Source of the DNA: JBJXFY01 sp046155815 | GTDB lineage: Bacteria; Verrucomicrobiota; Verrucomicrobiia; Limisphaerales; CAIMTB01 | Length of the DNA: 6,140 nucleotides | Reading direction: 5' to 3' | NCBI GenBank assembly: GCA_046155815.1 | Contig: JBJXFY010000355.1 | Location: 1-6,140, forward strand | Shown here: positions 1-5,920 of the stretch, piece after piece | Position numbering within the stretch: position 1 is the stretch's first letter | How the letters are laid out: every line of letters starts with the position of its first letter | Program-made: the position numbers and the translations under genes | Notes under the pieces: model-generated | The model's input: the letters and a program-made list of their open reading frames with translations, nothing else | What the model was told of the DNA's origin: nothing | The model's database searches: none

Positions 1-1
1 C

Positions 2-1909
2 TGGGACGCATGGCTGCCCATGTCCCTGCTCTGGGCGGATACGACCAACGCACCATCCACGGACGCGCTGCGCGCCACGGTGCGCCGTCATCTGCTGAAC
101 CGGCGCATCAATGCCGAGGGCTACGTACACACGCAGCAGCACGAGGGCCTCGCGCACAGCGAGGGCTGGCCCTTCCCAACGTGGACGCAGGCCGGCGGCG
201 TCGGCTGGCACTTCTCCGTAAAGGGCCTGCCGTACGGCCCGGAACTCGGCATCCACCGCAGCACCAGCACGACCAACTGGACCGTCACCGGCGGCGCCGG
301 GGGATCGCTGGACGAGGCGCGCGGATGGACGATCCCGCTCGCTCAGGCCGCGGCCACCGTCACCACGCCGGCCTTCGACGTGGATGCGTTCGTCGCCCCC
401 TTCATCCGCGTAAAATGGTCCGCCCGCGGGTTCACGGAGTCCGCACAGCCGTTTCTGGAATGGACGACCACAGCGCAGCCCGAGTTCTCGGCGGAGCGGC
501 GCATGTACTTCGCCGCCGTGCCTGGAGACGGAGCGATCCACGACTCAGACATCCCGCTCCACCGACACCCCGAGTGGGGCGGACGACTCACCCGGCTGCG
601 TCTCCACTTCGATAATGCTCCGGGCGCGGAGGCCACGTTGAAGGCCGTGTTCACCGCCGTGGACAGCCGGCACAACGTCAACAACGCCCTCTACGTCCAG
701 GGCTGCGACGACTATCTGCGCTGGACCGGCGACCTCGATTTCCTCCGGCGCAACGTCCAGCGGATGCGCCTCACGCTGCACTGGGCCGTGAGTGAATTCG
801 GCCTGCGCACGAATGGCTGGGTGAGAACGGAGTGGATCGGACATGATGGCCGGTCCGGCCACGATCTTTCATCCGGCCAGCGTCGCCTGCTGCGGGGCCG
901 GGGCATCGGCAACAACTACTGGGATCTCATGCCCTTCGGTGGGGAGGACGCGCTGGCGACCATTTACCATTTTGACGTGCTGGGCCGCATGGCACGGCTC
1001 GAGCGGGTCATCCGCGGGCATCCGGAGTGGAACATTCCGCGAGGGCCGCTGGCATACGATCCTGCTGACTTGGAGAGGCTGGCCGACCTGTTGCGGCAGC
1101 GCGGGGGCGAACGATTCTGGAATGAGGCCGCAGGACGCCTCGGAGCATGCCGGGACCTTGCCGGCGCGCTGCACGACTACGGCTACACGTTCCTGAACAA
1201 CGAGGCGATCTGCTTCGGTTTCACCAGTGACTCGCAGGCGCGCTCGATCCGCGACTGGCTCGATGGACGGCGCGTCGTGGCCGGTGACACCTCGGCCGGA
1301 AGTGACATCTATCGCTGGCGCTTCGGCCCGCGCGCCACGACCCGGCGCAATGTGGAATGGTACCTCTGGGCCTGGTCCGACCCCGCCAGCATTCCGTGGG
1401 GCGGGCAGGTGCAGGACGGCGGCGCGGTGCTGGGCTTCAGCTACCACGACCTCATGGCCCGCCTGCGCGCGAACGGTCCCGATGACGCCTGGGCGCGCCT
1501 GCGCGAGGTGATTGCGTGGTTCGATGATGTCCAGCGGGCCGGCGGTTACCGGAAGTACTACGCCACCCCGGAACGGGGAACGCTTCAGGGCGGCGGTACC
1601 GCGGGCGGGCTGGGACTGGACCATGAGTTCTTCGAGAGCGTACTGGTGCCGCAGGTGTTGATGTACGGATTCCTCGGCCTGGAACCCTCACTCACTGGCG
1701 CGGCGCTCGCTCCGAGGCTGCCGAAGGACTGGCCTGCACTCACGGTCCGCGGCATCCGCCTGCACGATGTCACCCTCGATATCACGGCCAGGAACGGACG
1801 CGCGGAAGTCATGGTGACTGGGGAGACCCGGCGTGAGCTGCGCATGGTGACCGCCGCCCGGCCGGAAGGCGTGCCGCTCGTGCCCGGGCGGCTGGAGATT
1901 CCGCTGTGA
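2..1909 (+). CDS. Six-hairpin (alpha/alpha)6 glycosidase-like protein, 5' end outside window
   Basis: The frame is open to the left edge: the codons before the first ATG at 20 read WDAWLP with no stop, so this is the C-terminal part of a longer protein and ATG 20 is probably internal. Counting from that ATG, residues 1-215 look like a beta-rich domain with an aromatic segment around 50-64 (GWPFPTW...GGVGWHF). From about 220 to 555 is an alpha-helical region with six-hairpin features: NNALYVQGCDDYLRWTGD (221-238), NNYWDLMPFGGEDA (298-311), NVEWYLWAW (444-452) and GGTAGGLGLDHEFFES (525-540). The tail (560-600), with LAPRLPKDWPALTVRGIRL, is the small beta domain that often closes GH78, GH65 and related barrels. 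The likely role is hydrolysis or modification of a polysaccharide. No family number or catalytic acid can be assigned with confidence, and an uncharacterised family is possible. It is translationally coupled to the downstream PHP gene. Confidence 0.75.
   Translation, partial: WDAWLPMSLLWADTTNAPSTDALRATVRRHLLNRRINAEGYVHTQQHEGLAHSEGWPFPTWTQAGGVGWHFSVKGLPYGPELGIHRSTSTTNWTVTGGAGGSLDEARGWTIPLAQAAATVTTPAFDVDAFVAPFIRVKWSARGFTESAQPFLEWTTTAQPEFSAERRMYFAAVPGDGAIHDSDIPLHRHPEWGGRLTRLRLHFDNAPGAEATLKAVFTAVDSRHNVNNALYVQGCDDYLRWTGDLDFLRRNVQRMRLTLHWAVSEFGLRTNGWVRTEWIGHDGRSGHDLSSGQRRLLRGRGIGNNYWDLMPFGGEDALATIYHFDVLGRMARLERVIRGHPEWNIPRGPLAYDPADLERLADLLRQRGGERFWNEAAGRLGACRDLAGALHDYGYTFLNNEAICFGFTSDSQARSIRDWLDGRRVVAGDTSAGSDIYRWRFGPRATTRRNVEWYLWAWSDPASIPWGGQVQDGGAVLGFSYHDLMARLRANGPDDAWARLREVIAWFDDVQRAGGYRKYYATPERGTLQGGGTAGGLGLDHEFFESVLVPQVLMYGFLGLEPSLTGAALAPRLPKDWPALTVRGIRLHDVTLDITARNGRAEVMVTGETRRELRMVTAARPEGVPLVPGRLEIPL
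1894..1897 (+). promoter_or_regulatory. Ribosome binding site of the PHP gene
   Basis: GGAG lies 8 bases before the GTG at 1906, inside the last codons of the glycosidase-like gene. It supports the GTG start and the GTGA stop/start overlap at 1906-1909, an arrangement typical of translational coupling. Confidence 0.6.
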
Positions 1910-3279
1910 GCCGGAACGTGATCCGCCTGGCGCCCCCGGTCGCGGTGCTCCTGCTGCTGGGACTCCTTCTCCGCGACAGCGGCTTTCCCCGCCGCGAGAC
2001 GGAGCCGCCACCGCGCCGGCTCGGCACGCTGGAGCGCATGGCTTTGCCGCGGCTGCGCGCGGTACAGGCGGATGTGGCCCGGCTCGCCGCCCGGCGAAGG
2101 AACCTCCCGCCCCAGCCGGGATTGACCGACTACCGGGTGATTTTCCACGCGCACGCGGAAGACTCCGTCCACACCGCCGGCACGCGGCCGGAGATGTTGG
2201 CGGGCGCGAGGCCTGCGGGCGTGAACGCCATCTTCCTCAGCGACCATTTCCGGCCGCCGCGTGACTTCATGGATTCCTGGCGCGGCCTGCACGACGGCGT
2301 GCTGTTCATCCCCGGCTCGGAATGGCGGGGCTGCCTCATCCATCCGCCGCACTCCGTCATGTCGCAGATGGAGGCTCCGCTGGACGAGCTGCTCGGGAAG
2401 GTCCGCGATGACGGCGGGCTGGCGTTCCTGTCCCACATCGAGGAGCGGCCGGATCATCCGATGGACCAGCTCGACGGGCTGGAGATCTACAACCGCCACT
2501 ACGACGCGAAGCGTGAGCCGGCCACTCTGCTCGGCCTCGCGCTGCGCCTGACCAGCCCCGCCGGGCTCGCCGAGCTGCAGGAGGCGGTGAAGCTCTTCCC
2601 TGGGGAACTTTACGCCGCCGGCATGGACTATCCCACCGACTATCTGGCCAAGTGGGACCGGGAACTTGCCTTCCGCCCGCTCACCGGCGTCGCCGCGAAC
2701 GACGCCCATCACAACCAGGTCTTCACCCTCACGAAGCTGGACGACTCCACGGTCTCGCTCGGCACGGTCGTGGACCCGCCGGAGAAGCGGCAGCGCTTCA
2801 ACTCACTCACCCGGCCGGGGCTGAACGAACTCACACGCGGGCTGACCAACGGGGCGGAGATCGCCCGGCTGGACTTCGATCCCTACCCTGTGGCCTTCCG
2901 CGCCGTCTGCACGCACGTCCTCGCGCCGGAACTCACCGAGCCGGCCCTGCGCGACGCCGTGCGCGCCGGCCGCGTGTATGTCAGCCATGACTGGATGGGC
3001 GACGCGACGGGGTTCCAGTTCGTGGCGACCCGCTCCGGGGGCGTCACCGGCCAGATGGGCGAGGCCGTAGAGGCCGGGTCCGTCAGGCTGGAGGCCCGCC
3101 TGCCGCTGCCCTGCTCGCGCATCCGGCTCCTGCGGGACGGGCGGCAGGTTGCCCTGGGCAACGGCTACGAACTCACCCATCACGCACGGCAGCCCGGCGC
3201 CTACCGGGTCGAAGGCTGGCTGCTGCTCGACGGCGAGGAGCGCATCTGGGTGCTGTCGAACCCGCTCTACGTGCGGTGA
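1906..3279 (+). CDS. Membrane-anchored PHP-domain metallophosphoesterase (CehA/McbA-like)
   Basis: This 457-residue protein starts at GTG 1906, overlapping the upstream stop by four bases. Residues 8-22 (LAPPVAVLLLLGLLL) form an uncleaved signal anchor or a signal peptide, so the enzyme should act outside the cytoplasm. The PHP metal-site motifs are visible in order: HxH at 81-83 (FHAHAEDS), SDHF 112-115, GSEW 137-140 with E139, LSHIEE 175-180 with H177, DGLEIYN 190-196, and NDAHHN 265-270. These are the expected ligands of a two- or three-metal phosphoesterase site. The C-terminal part (about 385-457), ending in GYELTHHARQPGAYRVEGW and WVLSNPLYV, is the beta-sandwich tail common in extracellular PHP and CehA/McbA-type hydrolases. 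The family cleaves phosphoesters or related bonds; the substrate here is unknown. Coupling to a glycosidase suggests phosphorylated or esterified glycan breakdown, which is inference. Confidence 0.82.
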   Translation: MSRNVIRLAPPVAVLLLLGLLLRDSGFPRRETEPPPRRLGTLERMALPRLRAVQADVARLAARRRNLPPQPGLTDYRVIFHAHAEDSVHTAGTRPEMLAGARPAGVNAIFLSDHFRPPRDFMDSWRGLHDGVLFIPGSEWRGCLIHPPHSVMSQMEAPLDELLGKVRDDGGLAFLSHIEERPDHPMDQLDGLEIYNRHYDAKREPATLLGLALRLTSPAGLAELQEAVKLFPGELYAAGMDYPTDYLAKWDRELAFRPLTGVAANDAHHNQVFTLTKLDDSTVSLGTVVDPPEKRQRFNSLTRPGLNELTRGLTNGAEIARLDFDPYPVAFRAVCTHVLAPELTEPALRDAVRAGRVYVSHDWMGDATGFQFVATRSGGVTGQMGEAVEAGSVRLEARLPLPCSRIRLLRDGRQVALGNGYELTHHARQPGAYRVEGWLLLDGEERIWVLSNPLYVR

Positions 3280-3328
3280 CCCCGCGGCGCTGCGGCTGGT
3301 TCCCCTTGGACATGGCCGGGATCCTTAC

Positions 3329-3372
3329 GGTGGGCTGGAAAGCCCGCCCTCCACGTGGGGCTTGCCGGCCCC
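3329..3372 (+). repeat. Two adjacent GC-rich palindromes before yacG
   Basis: The first hairpin pairs 3329-3336 with 3341-3348, eight base pairs including one G-U, around a GGAA loop of the GNRA type. The second pairs GGGGC 3357-3361 with GCCCC 3368-3372; CCACGTGG at 3351-3358 is also self-complementary. There is no T-run after either arm, so a simple intrinsic terminator is unlikely. They could be a REP-like dispersed element or RNA structure in the yacG leader. The leader (3280-3395) shows no other recognisable feature. Confidence 0.5.
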
Positions 3373-3395
3373 GGACACTGCGGCAGCATGGCTTG

Positions 3396-3602
3396 GTGAA
3401 GACGGTGAAATGCCCGACCTGCGGCCGGCGCGGCGACTGGTTCGCCGCGACCTGGGGGCCGTTCTGCTCCGAGCGCTGCAAGCTGGTGGACCTGGGCAAA
3501 TGGCTGGGCGAGGAGCACCGCATCGCCAGCCCGCTGCGTCCCGACCTGTTCGAGGGCTACGACCAGCTCCCGCCGGGGCCGGCGCTGGATAGGCCGGAGT
3601 GA
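3396..3602 (+). CDS. yacG: YacG, zinc-binding DNA gyrase inhibitor
   Basis: From GTG 3396 this is a 68-residue protein with the full YacG signature: CPTCG (C6, C9), then W20 and PFCSERCKLVDLGKWLGEEHRI (C24, C28). These four cysteines hold one zinc ion. E. coli YacG binds GyrB and inhibits DNA gyrase; the short acidic, proline-rich tail (LFEGYDQLPPG) is also usual. The frame is open back to a GTG at 3276 that overlaps the PHP stop, which would add 40 residues. That extension (PRRCGWFPLDMAG...) has no family counterpart, contains the palindromes and lacks a Shine-Dalgarno, so the short form matching the usual length of about 65 residues was chosen. Neither start has a good ribosome binding site; TTG 3393 and GTG 3405 are alternatives. 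The identity is near certain, the start is not. Confidence 0.88.
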   Translation: MKTVKCPTCGRRGDWFAATWGPFCSERCKLVDLGKWLGEEHRIASPLRPDLFEGYDQLPPGPALDRPE

Positions 3603-3628
3603 GTGACAGCCGCCTCGTTGGCCGCGTA

Positions 3629-3662
3629 GCCGGGCCCTGAGCCTGGGGCTGCTGGGGCCGGC
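3629..3662. terminator. Possible bidirectional terminator hairpin between convergent genes
   Basis: The 71-base gap between yacG (plus) and the broken toxin (minus) holds a long imperfect hairpin. GGCCC 3633-3637 pairs with GGGCC 3655-3659, an inner stem AGCC 3640-3643 pairs with GGCT 3647-3650, and GCC/GGC at the base (3629-3631 with 3660-3662) pair around a bulged G. The position suits transcription termination from both sides, but no U-tract follows on either strand. Confidence 0.35.
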
Positions 3663-3673
3663 GCAAGTCCGGA

Positions 3674-3969
3674 TCATTCAAGCCGTGCGAACCAGTAGCC
3701 CGGGCGGCGACGGCCGTGCATGACGGCGAGAATCCAGATCCTGTCCGGCTCCTCGGCAAAGATGATGGCGTAGGGGAAGCGCCGGCAAAGCGCCCGGCGC
3801 ACTTGCGGTGAAAGGCGACGGAAGTGTTCGGGATGCTGGCGGAGCCGGCGGATGGTCGCCTCGCGGCGTCGTAGAATCGCCGGCCCAGCTCCGGATCAAT
3901 TCCCGCGTAGTACAACGCCGTCGCGGCGTACTCGGCGTCCGCCTCCGGATGGAAGGCGTGCGGCTTCAA
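3674..3969 (-). pseudogene. ParE/RelE-type toxin broken by a -1 frameshift
   Basis: Reading from TTG 3969 gives KPHAFHPEADAEYAATALYY and then AGIDPELGRRFYD, the typical N-terminus of a ParE-family toxin. After FYDA the frame runs on as unrelated sequence across yacG. Shifting frame at about 3863-3864 restores the rest of the family: EATIRRLRQHPEHFRRLSP, then RRALCRRFPYAIIFAEE, DRIWILAVMHGRRRPGYWFA and a stop at 3674-3676. The span is 296 bases, one short of 99 codons, so loss of one base is the simplest explanation and the ancestor was about 98 residues, a normal ParE length. ParE/RelE-fold toxins poison gyrase or cut ribosome-bound mRNA; which applies here is not visible. The start overlaps the antitoxin stop as TTGA. 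A sequencing or assembly error would give the same picture, in which case the toxin is intact. Confidence 0.82.
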
Positions 3970-4196
3970 AGCCCCACCAGAAGTCGCACCTTTGCAGCCG
4001 TCGTGTCGCCGGGAATGGGTTGCACAGTGCCCTCGCGAAGTTCCCTCAGCCGCTGGCCCGCCGTCCGGCTCCAGTCGGCTTCCTCCTCGGGCGTGATGCC
4101 GTGCAGCCGGCCCTGAAGCTCATCCACCAGTTCGGCCACCTGATTCTCGGGCCAGTCACGGACCTCCTCGACAATCTTTTCCAAGGTCAACGGCAT
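3966..4196 (-). CDS. Type II antitoxin, putative addiction module component
   Basis: This 76-residue protein starts at ATG 4196; a TTG two codons upstream at 4202 is the only other choice nearby. Residues 1-32 (PLTLEKIVEEVRDWPENQVA then ELVDELQGRL) match the 'alpha-helix plus AELVDEL' opening of the unstable antitoxin family typified by PF09720. Residues 42-63 (W42, then RLRELREGTVQPIPGD) match its toxin-wrapping tail. The protein is acidic in its first half, as usual for these antitoxins. It would bind and neutralise the ParE-type product of the next gene, with which it overlaps by four bases (TTGA, 3966-3969). It lacks an obvious DNA-binding ribbon-helix-helix or helix-turn-helix, so self-repression is not evident. 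It is intact although its partner is frameshifted. Confidence 0.8.
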   Translation of the reverse strand: MPLTLEKIVEEVRDWPENQVAELVDELQGRLHGITPEEEADWSRTAGQRLRELREGTVQPIPGDTTAAKVRLLVGL

Positions 4197-4207
4197 GGGC
4201 AAACCAT

Positions 4208-4407
4208 AGAAATCCAGACCGGTGGCTCAACCTGTATTTTTGATCGTTCCGGCCGCTTCCGATTCGCTTCGAGGGCGTGCATCGGCCCATCCTGAAGATC
4301 GTGGACTACGACCTCCTCACGCCAGACGCGGCTGCGACACCGGGGGACCGAGGCGTCACAGAGACGCTGCGGGTGTGTCGGGAACTCAAGGGATGTCCAC
4401 TGGAAGG
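4208..4407. other. Gap of about 200 bases without a convincing gene
   Basis: This stretch separates the antitoxin start from the 3' end of the membrane-protein gene. It is less GC-rich than its surroundings and includes a short A/T run at 4235-4240. The plus strand has an open stretch (4244-4444) with protein-like wording (RFEGVHRPILKIVDYDLLTP) but no usable start codon. The minus strand has a 95-codon open frame (4187-4474) with no recognisable features. It should also hold the promoter of the antitoxin-toxin pair, but no -35/-10 pair stood out. Confidence 0.4.
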
Positions 4408-4845
4408 TCAATCGCTCCCAGACCAGCCCCAGCGCCTGTCGTAGCTGATGTGGTGATGCCGAAAGGGCCACCATCTGGTCTCAATCAACTGTGCCGGCGG
4501 AGCAGCCCCGTGTTTCTGAACGATCAAGATCTCCTGTGCGCGACCGAATGCCTCAGCGAAGACGAGGACGGTCAGGCAAGCCATGAGAACGGCTGTCGTG
4601 AGATGCTTCCAACCGGCTCCGAGCAGGCTTAGCACGACAAATGGAGCGGTGAAGATAAGAGTTCCGGCCATCAGGCCGCAGAAAGCCTGAAACGACAGAC
4701 CAAACCCGGAAGTCCGGGCCATCGTGGTGACGTACGCCCCCAATGCCAGGCCAATCAGCATCAACAGAGTCCGCATCAGCAAAGCCAAGCGTGCTCTGAG
4801 CGCGTTCACGGGGAGCAGAGGATCGGGAATTGACCACAGCTTCAC
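4408..4845 (-). CDS. Small membrane protein of unknown function, three predicted TM helices
   Basis: The family is not recognised. GTG 4845 is chosen because it overlaps the upstream deacetylase stop as GTGA (4842-4845), giving 145 residues; the frame could run back to 4881 but only inside that gene. Hydrophobic segments lie at about 20-40 (LALLMRTLLMLIGLALGAYV), 55-76 (FCGLMAGTLIFTAPFVVLSL) and 82-98 (LTTAVLMACLTVLVFAE). A polar C-terminus follows with an aromatic and histidine-rich stretch, TRWWPFRHHHISYD (123-136), and ends GWSGSD. Three histidines in a row next to WW could bind metal or sit at the membrane surface, but that is speculation. The low third-position GC compared with neighbours suggests weaker codon selection or a different origin. 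Coupling to the deacetylase suggests they are made together. Confidence 0.68.
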   Translation of the reverse strand: MKLWSIPDPLLPVNALRARLALLMRTLLMLIGLALGAYVTTMARTSGFGLSFQAFCGLMAGTLIFTAPFVVLSLLGAGWKHLTTAVLMACLTVLVFAEAFGRAQEILIVQKHGAAPPAQLIETRWWPFRHHHISYDRRWGWSGSD

Positions 4846-5837
4846 CCCGCCTGCTTCCGCCGCTCCATCAGTTCGCGCCAAGTCGTGCGGTGGATGCCGC
4901 GGTCGGCGAGCAGTTGGCGCACGCGCGGGTCGGTGAGCGCGCGGGTGTCGGCGAGGCGGTGGGCGTGGGAATTCGTGACGAGCGGGAAGTCGTCCGTGGG
5001 GATGGAGGCGTGGAAGAGGATCTCGGTGATGCCGGGCTTCAACTCAGTGAGCACCTTGAGCAGCCAGTCTGTGCGGCCCTCGGGCGGGCCGGCGTCGGAG
5101 CCGGTGTGCAGGTCGTCAATCACCGGCAGCCCGGCGTCCCAGACCTTCTGGACCACGGCCGGCAACGCCTGGCTGGCGTCGGGGTGGCTGCGCGAGACGT
5201 GCGTGCGGTGCCCGCCCGGCGCGAGCAGCGGGAGGCGCTTCTCCGCCGCCACGCGCAGCCAGCGCTCGAAGTAGTCGGGCCGCGCGAAGAGCGTGCCCAT
5301 GTGCGAGTCGAGGTGGGTGACCGGGAACCCCAGCCGCTCGGCCCGGGCGATCTGCGCGCGGATCTCGGCCTCCACCTCGTCGGCGGTGGCCTTCTGGATC
5401 ACCTGCGGCACGCTGCGCCAGAGGCAGCCTTCGTCATCCACGAGGCCGGGCACGGCGGCCGCACCGGCCAGCGGACCCCAGCGGTACGGCACCCATTCGC
5501 TGGTGAGCGTGAGATGCAGGCCGGCGTCCACCTCGGGATGGGTGCGGAGGTACTTCACGATCTCCGGCACCCACGGGCACGGCATCATGAGCGCCCACGA
5601 GCTGCCGACGCCGCGCTCGAAGCTCTCGATGGCCCCGCGGTTCGCGGCGTGGTGCATCCCCACGTCGTCCACATGGAAGATCACGACGACGTCGCCGGCC
5701 TTCCAGCCGAGGCGTTCGGCCCAGGTCCGGTCGGCGGCGGCGGCGCGCAGGGCGGGCGCGGCAGCCACGGCGGCGGTGGAGGCGGCGAGGGTCTTCAAGG
5801 CGGCGCGGCGGGTCACAGGGCAAAGCTTAATGCTCAA
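4842..5837 (-). CDS. YdjC/ChbG-family carbohydrate deacetylase with Tat signal
   Basis: From TTG 5837 this is a 331-residue protein. Residues 1-36 are a twin-arginine export signal: TRRAALKTL (9-17), then an alanine-rich stretch ending ALRAAAAD. The mature part carries the YdjC/ChbG (PF04794) motifs: VIFHVDDVGMH (52-62) with the paired aspartates D57 and D58, GLHLTLTSEW (106-115) with H108, and THLDSHMGT (174-182) with H175, D177 and H179. A late histidine follows in EILFHASIP (272-280). The family includes ChbG, which removes an acetyl group from chitin oligosaccharides, and HpnK. The substrate here is unknown, but the Tat signal means the enzyme folds in the cytoplasm and acts outside it. 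TTG 5837 has GGAG 7 bases upstream; GTG 5816 (starting MTRRAALK) is the other plausible start and lacks one. The open frame continues to 6062 across gatA, which is not credible. Confidence 0.86.
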   Translation of the reverse strand: MSIKLCPVTRRAALKTLAASTAAVAAAPALRAAAADRTWAERLGWKAGDVVVIFHVDDVGMHHAANRGAIESFERGVGSSWALMMPCPWVPEIVKYLRTHPEVDAGLHLTLTSEWVPYRWGPLAGAAAVPGLVDDEGCLWRSVPQVIQKATADEVEAEIRAQIARAERLGFPVTHLDSHMGTLFARPDYFERWLRVAAEKRLPLLAPGGHRTHVSRSHPDASQALPAVVQKVWDAGLPVIDDLHTGSDAGPPEGRTDWLLKVLTELKPGITEILFHASIPTDDFPLVTNSHAHRLADTRALTDPRVRQLLADRGIHRTTWRELMERRKQAG

Positions 5838-5838
5838 A

Positions 5839-5917
5839 GGAAAACTCCAAGCCTCAAGTTCCCAACTCCAAGTCGAGGATCCGGCCTCGTCAGTCCGTGG
5901 GCTTGGGACTTGGAATT
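5839..5917 (-). repeat. Heptamer repeat tract with inverted copy
   Basis: On the minus strand five diverged 7-base units run from 5873 to 5839: ACTTGGA, GTTGGGA, ACTTGAG, GCTTGGA, GTTTTCC. The plus strand carries two further units at 5902-5915: CTTGGGA, CTTGGAA. The two groups form an imperfect inverted repeat: 5843-5858 against 5902-5917 matches at 13 of 16 positions. The tract fills most of the 83-base spacer between gatA and the deacetylase gene. It may fold into a stem in the transcript or act as a target for dispersed-repeat spread. Confidence 0.65.
5845..5848 (-). promoter_or_regulatory. Ribosome binding site of the deacetylase gene, inside the heptamer tract
   Basis: On the minus strand GGAG ends 7 bases before TTG 5837. 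It straddles the last two heptamer units (GCTTGGA and GTTTTCC). It decides between TTG 5837 and GTG 5816, which has no such site. Confidence 0.5.
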
Positions 5918-5920
5918 CTT

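Noticed and set aside
10..615. 201-codon plus-strand frame
   Set aside because: It overlaps the glycosidase-like gene out of frame and reads as arginine/alanine/histidine-rich shadow sequence.
1585..2712. Long minus-strand open frame, 375 codons
   Set aside because: It is antisense to the PHP gene and the glycosidase-like gene; it has no domain wording and is a shadow of GC-rich codons.
3276..3395. 40-residue N-terminal extension of YacG
   Set aside because: It has no Shine-Dalgarno, no family match and is occupied by palindromes. It cannot be fully excluded because its GTG overlaps the PHP stop.
3325..3673. Minus-strand continuation of the toxin frame across yacG
   Set aside because: After the frameshift the sequence is low-complexity P/R/A/S text antisense to yacG; the real toxin ends at 3674 in the other frame.
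4206..4232. Possible TTGAGC / TATGGT promoter on the minus strand before the antitoxin
   Set aside because: The -10 match is poor, and the putative -10 lies only a few bases before the start codon; too weak to call.
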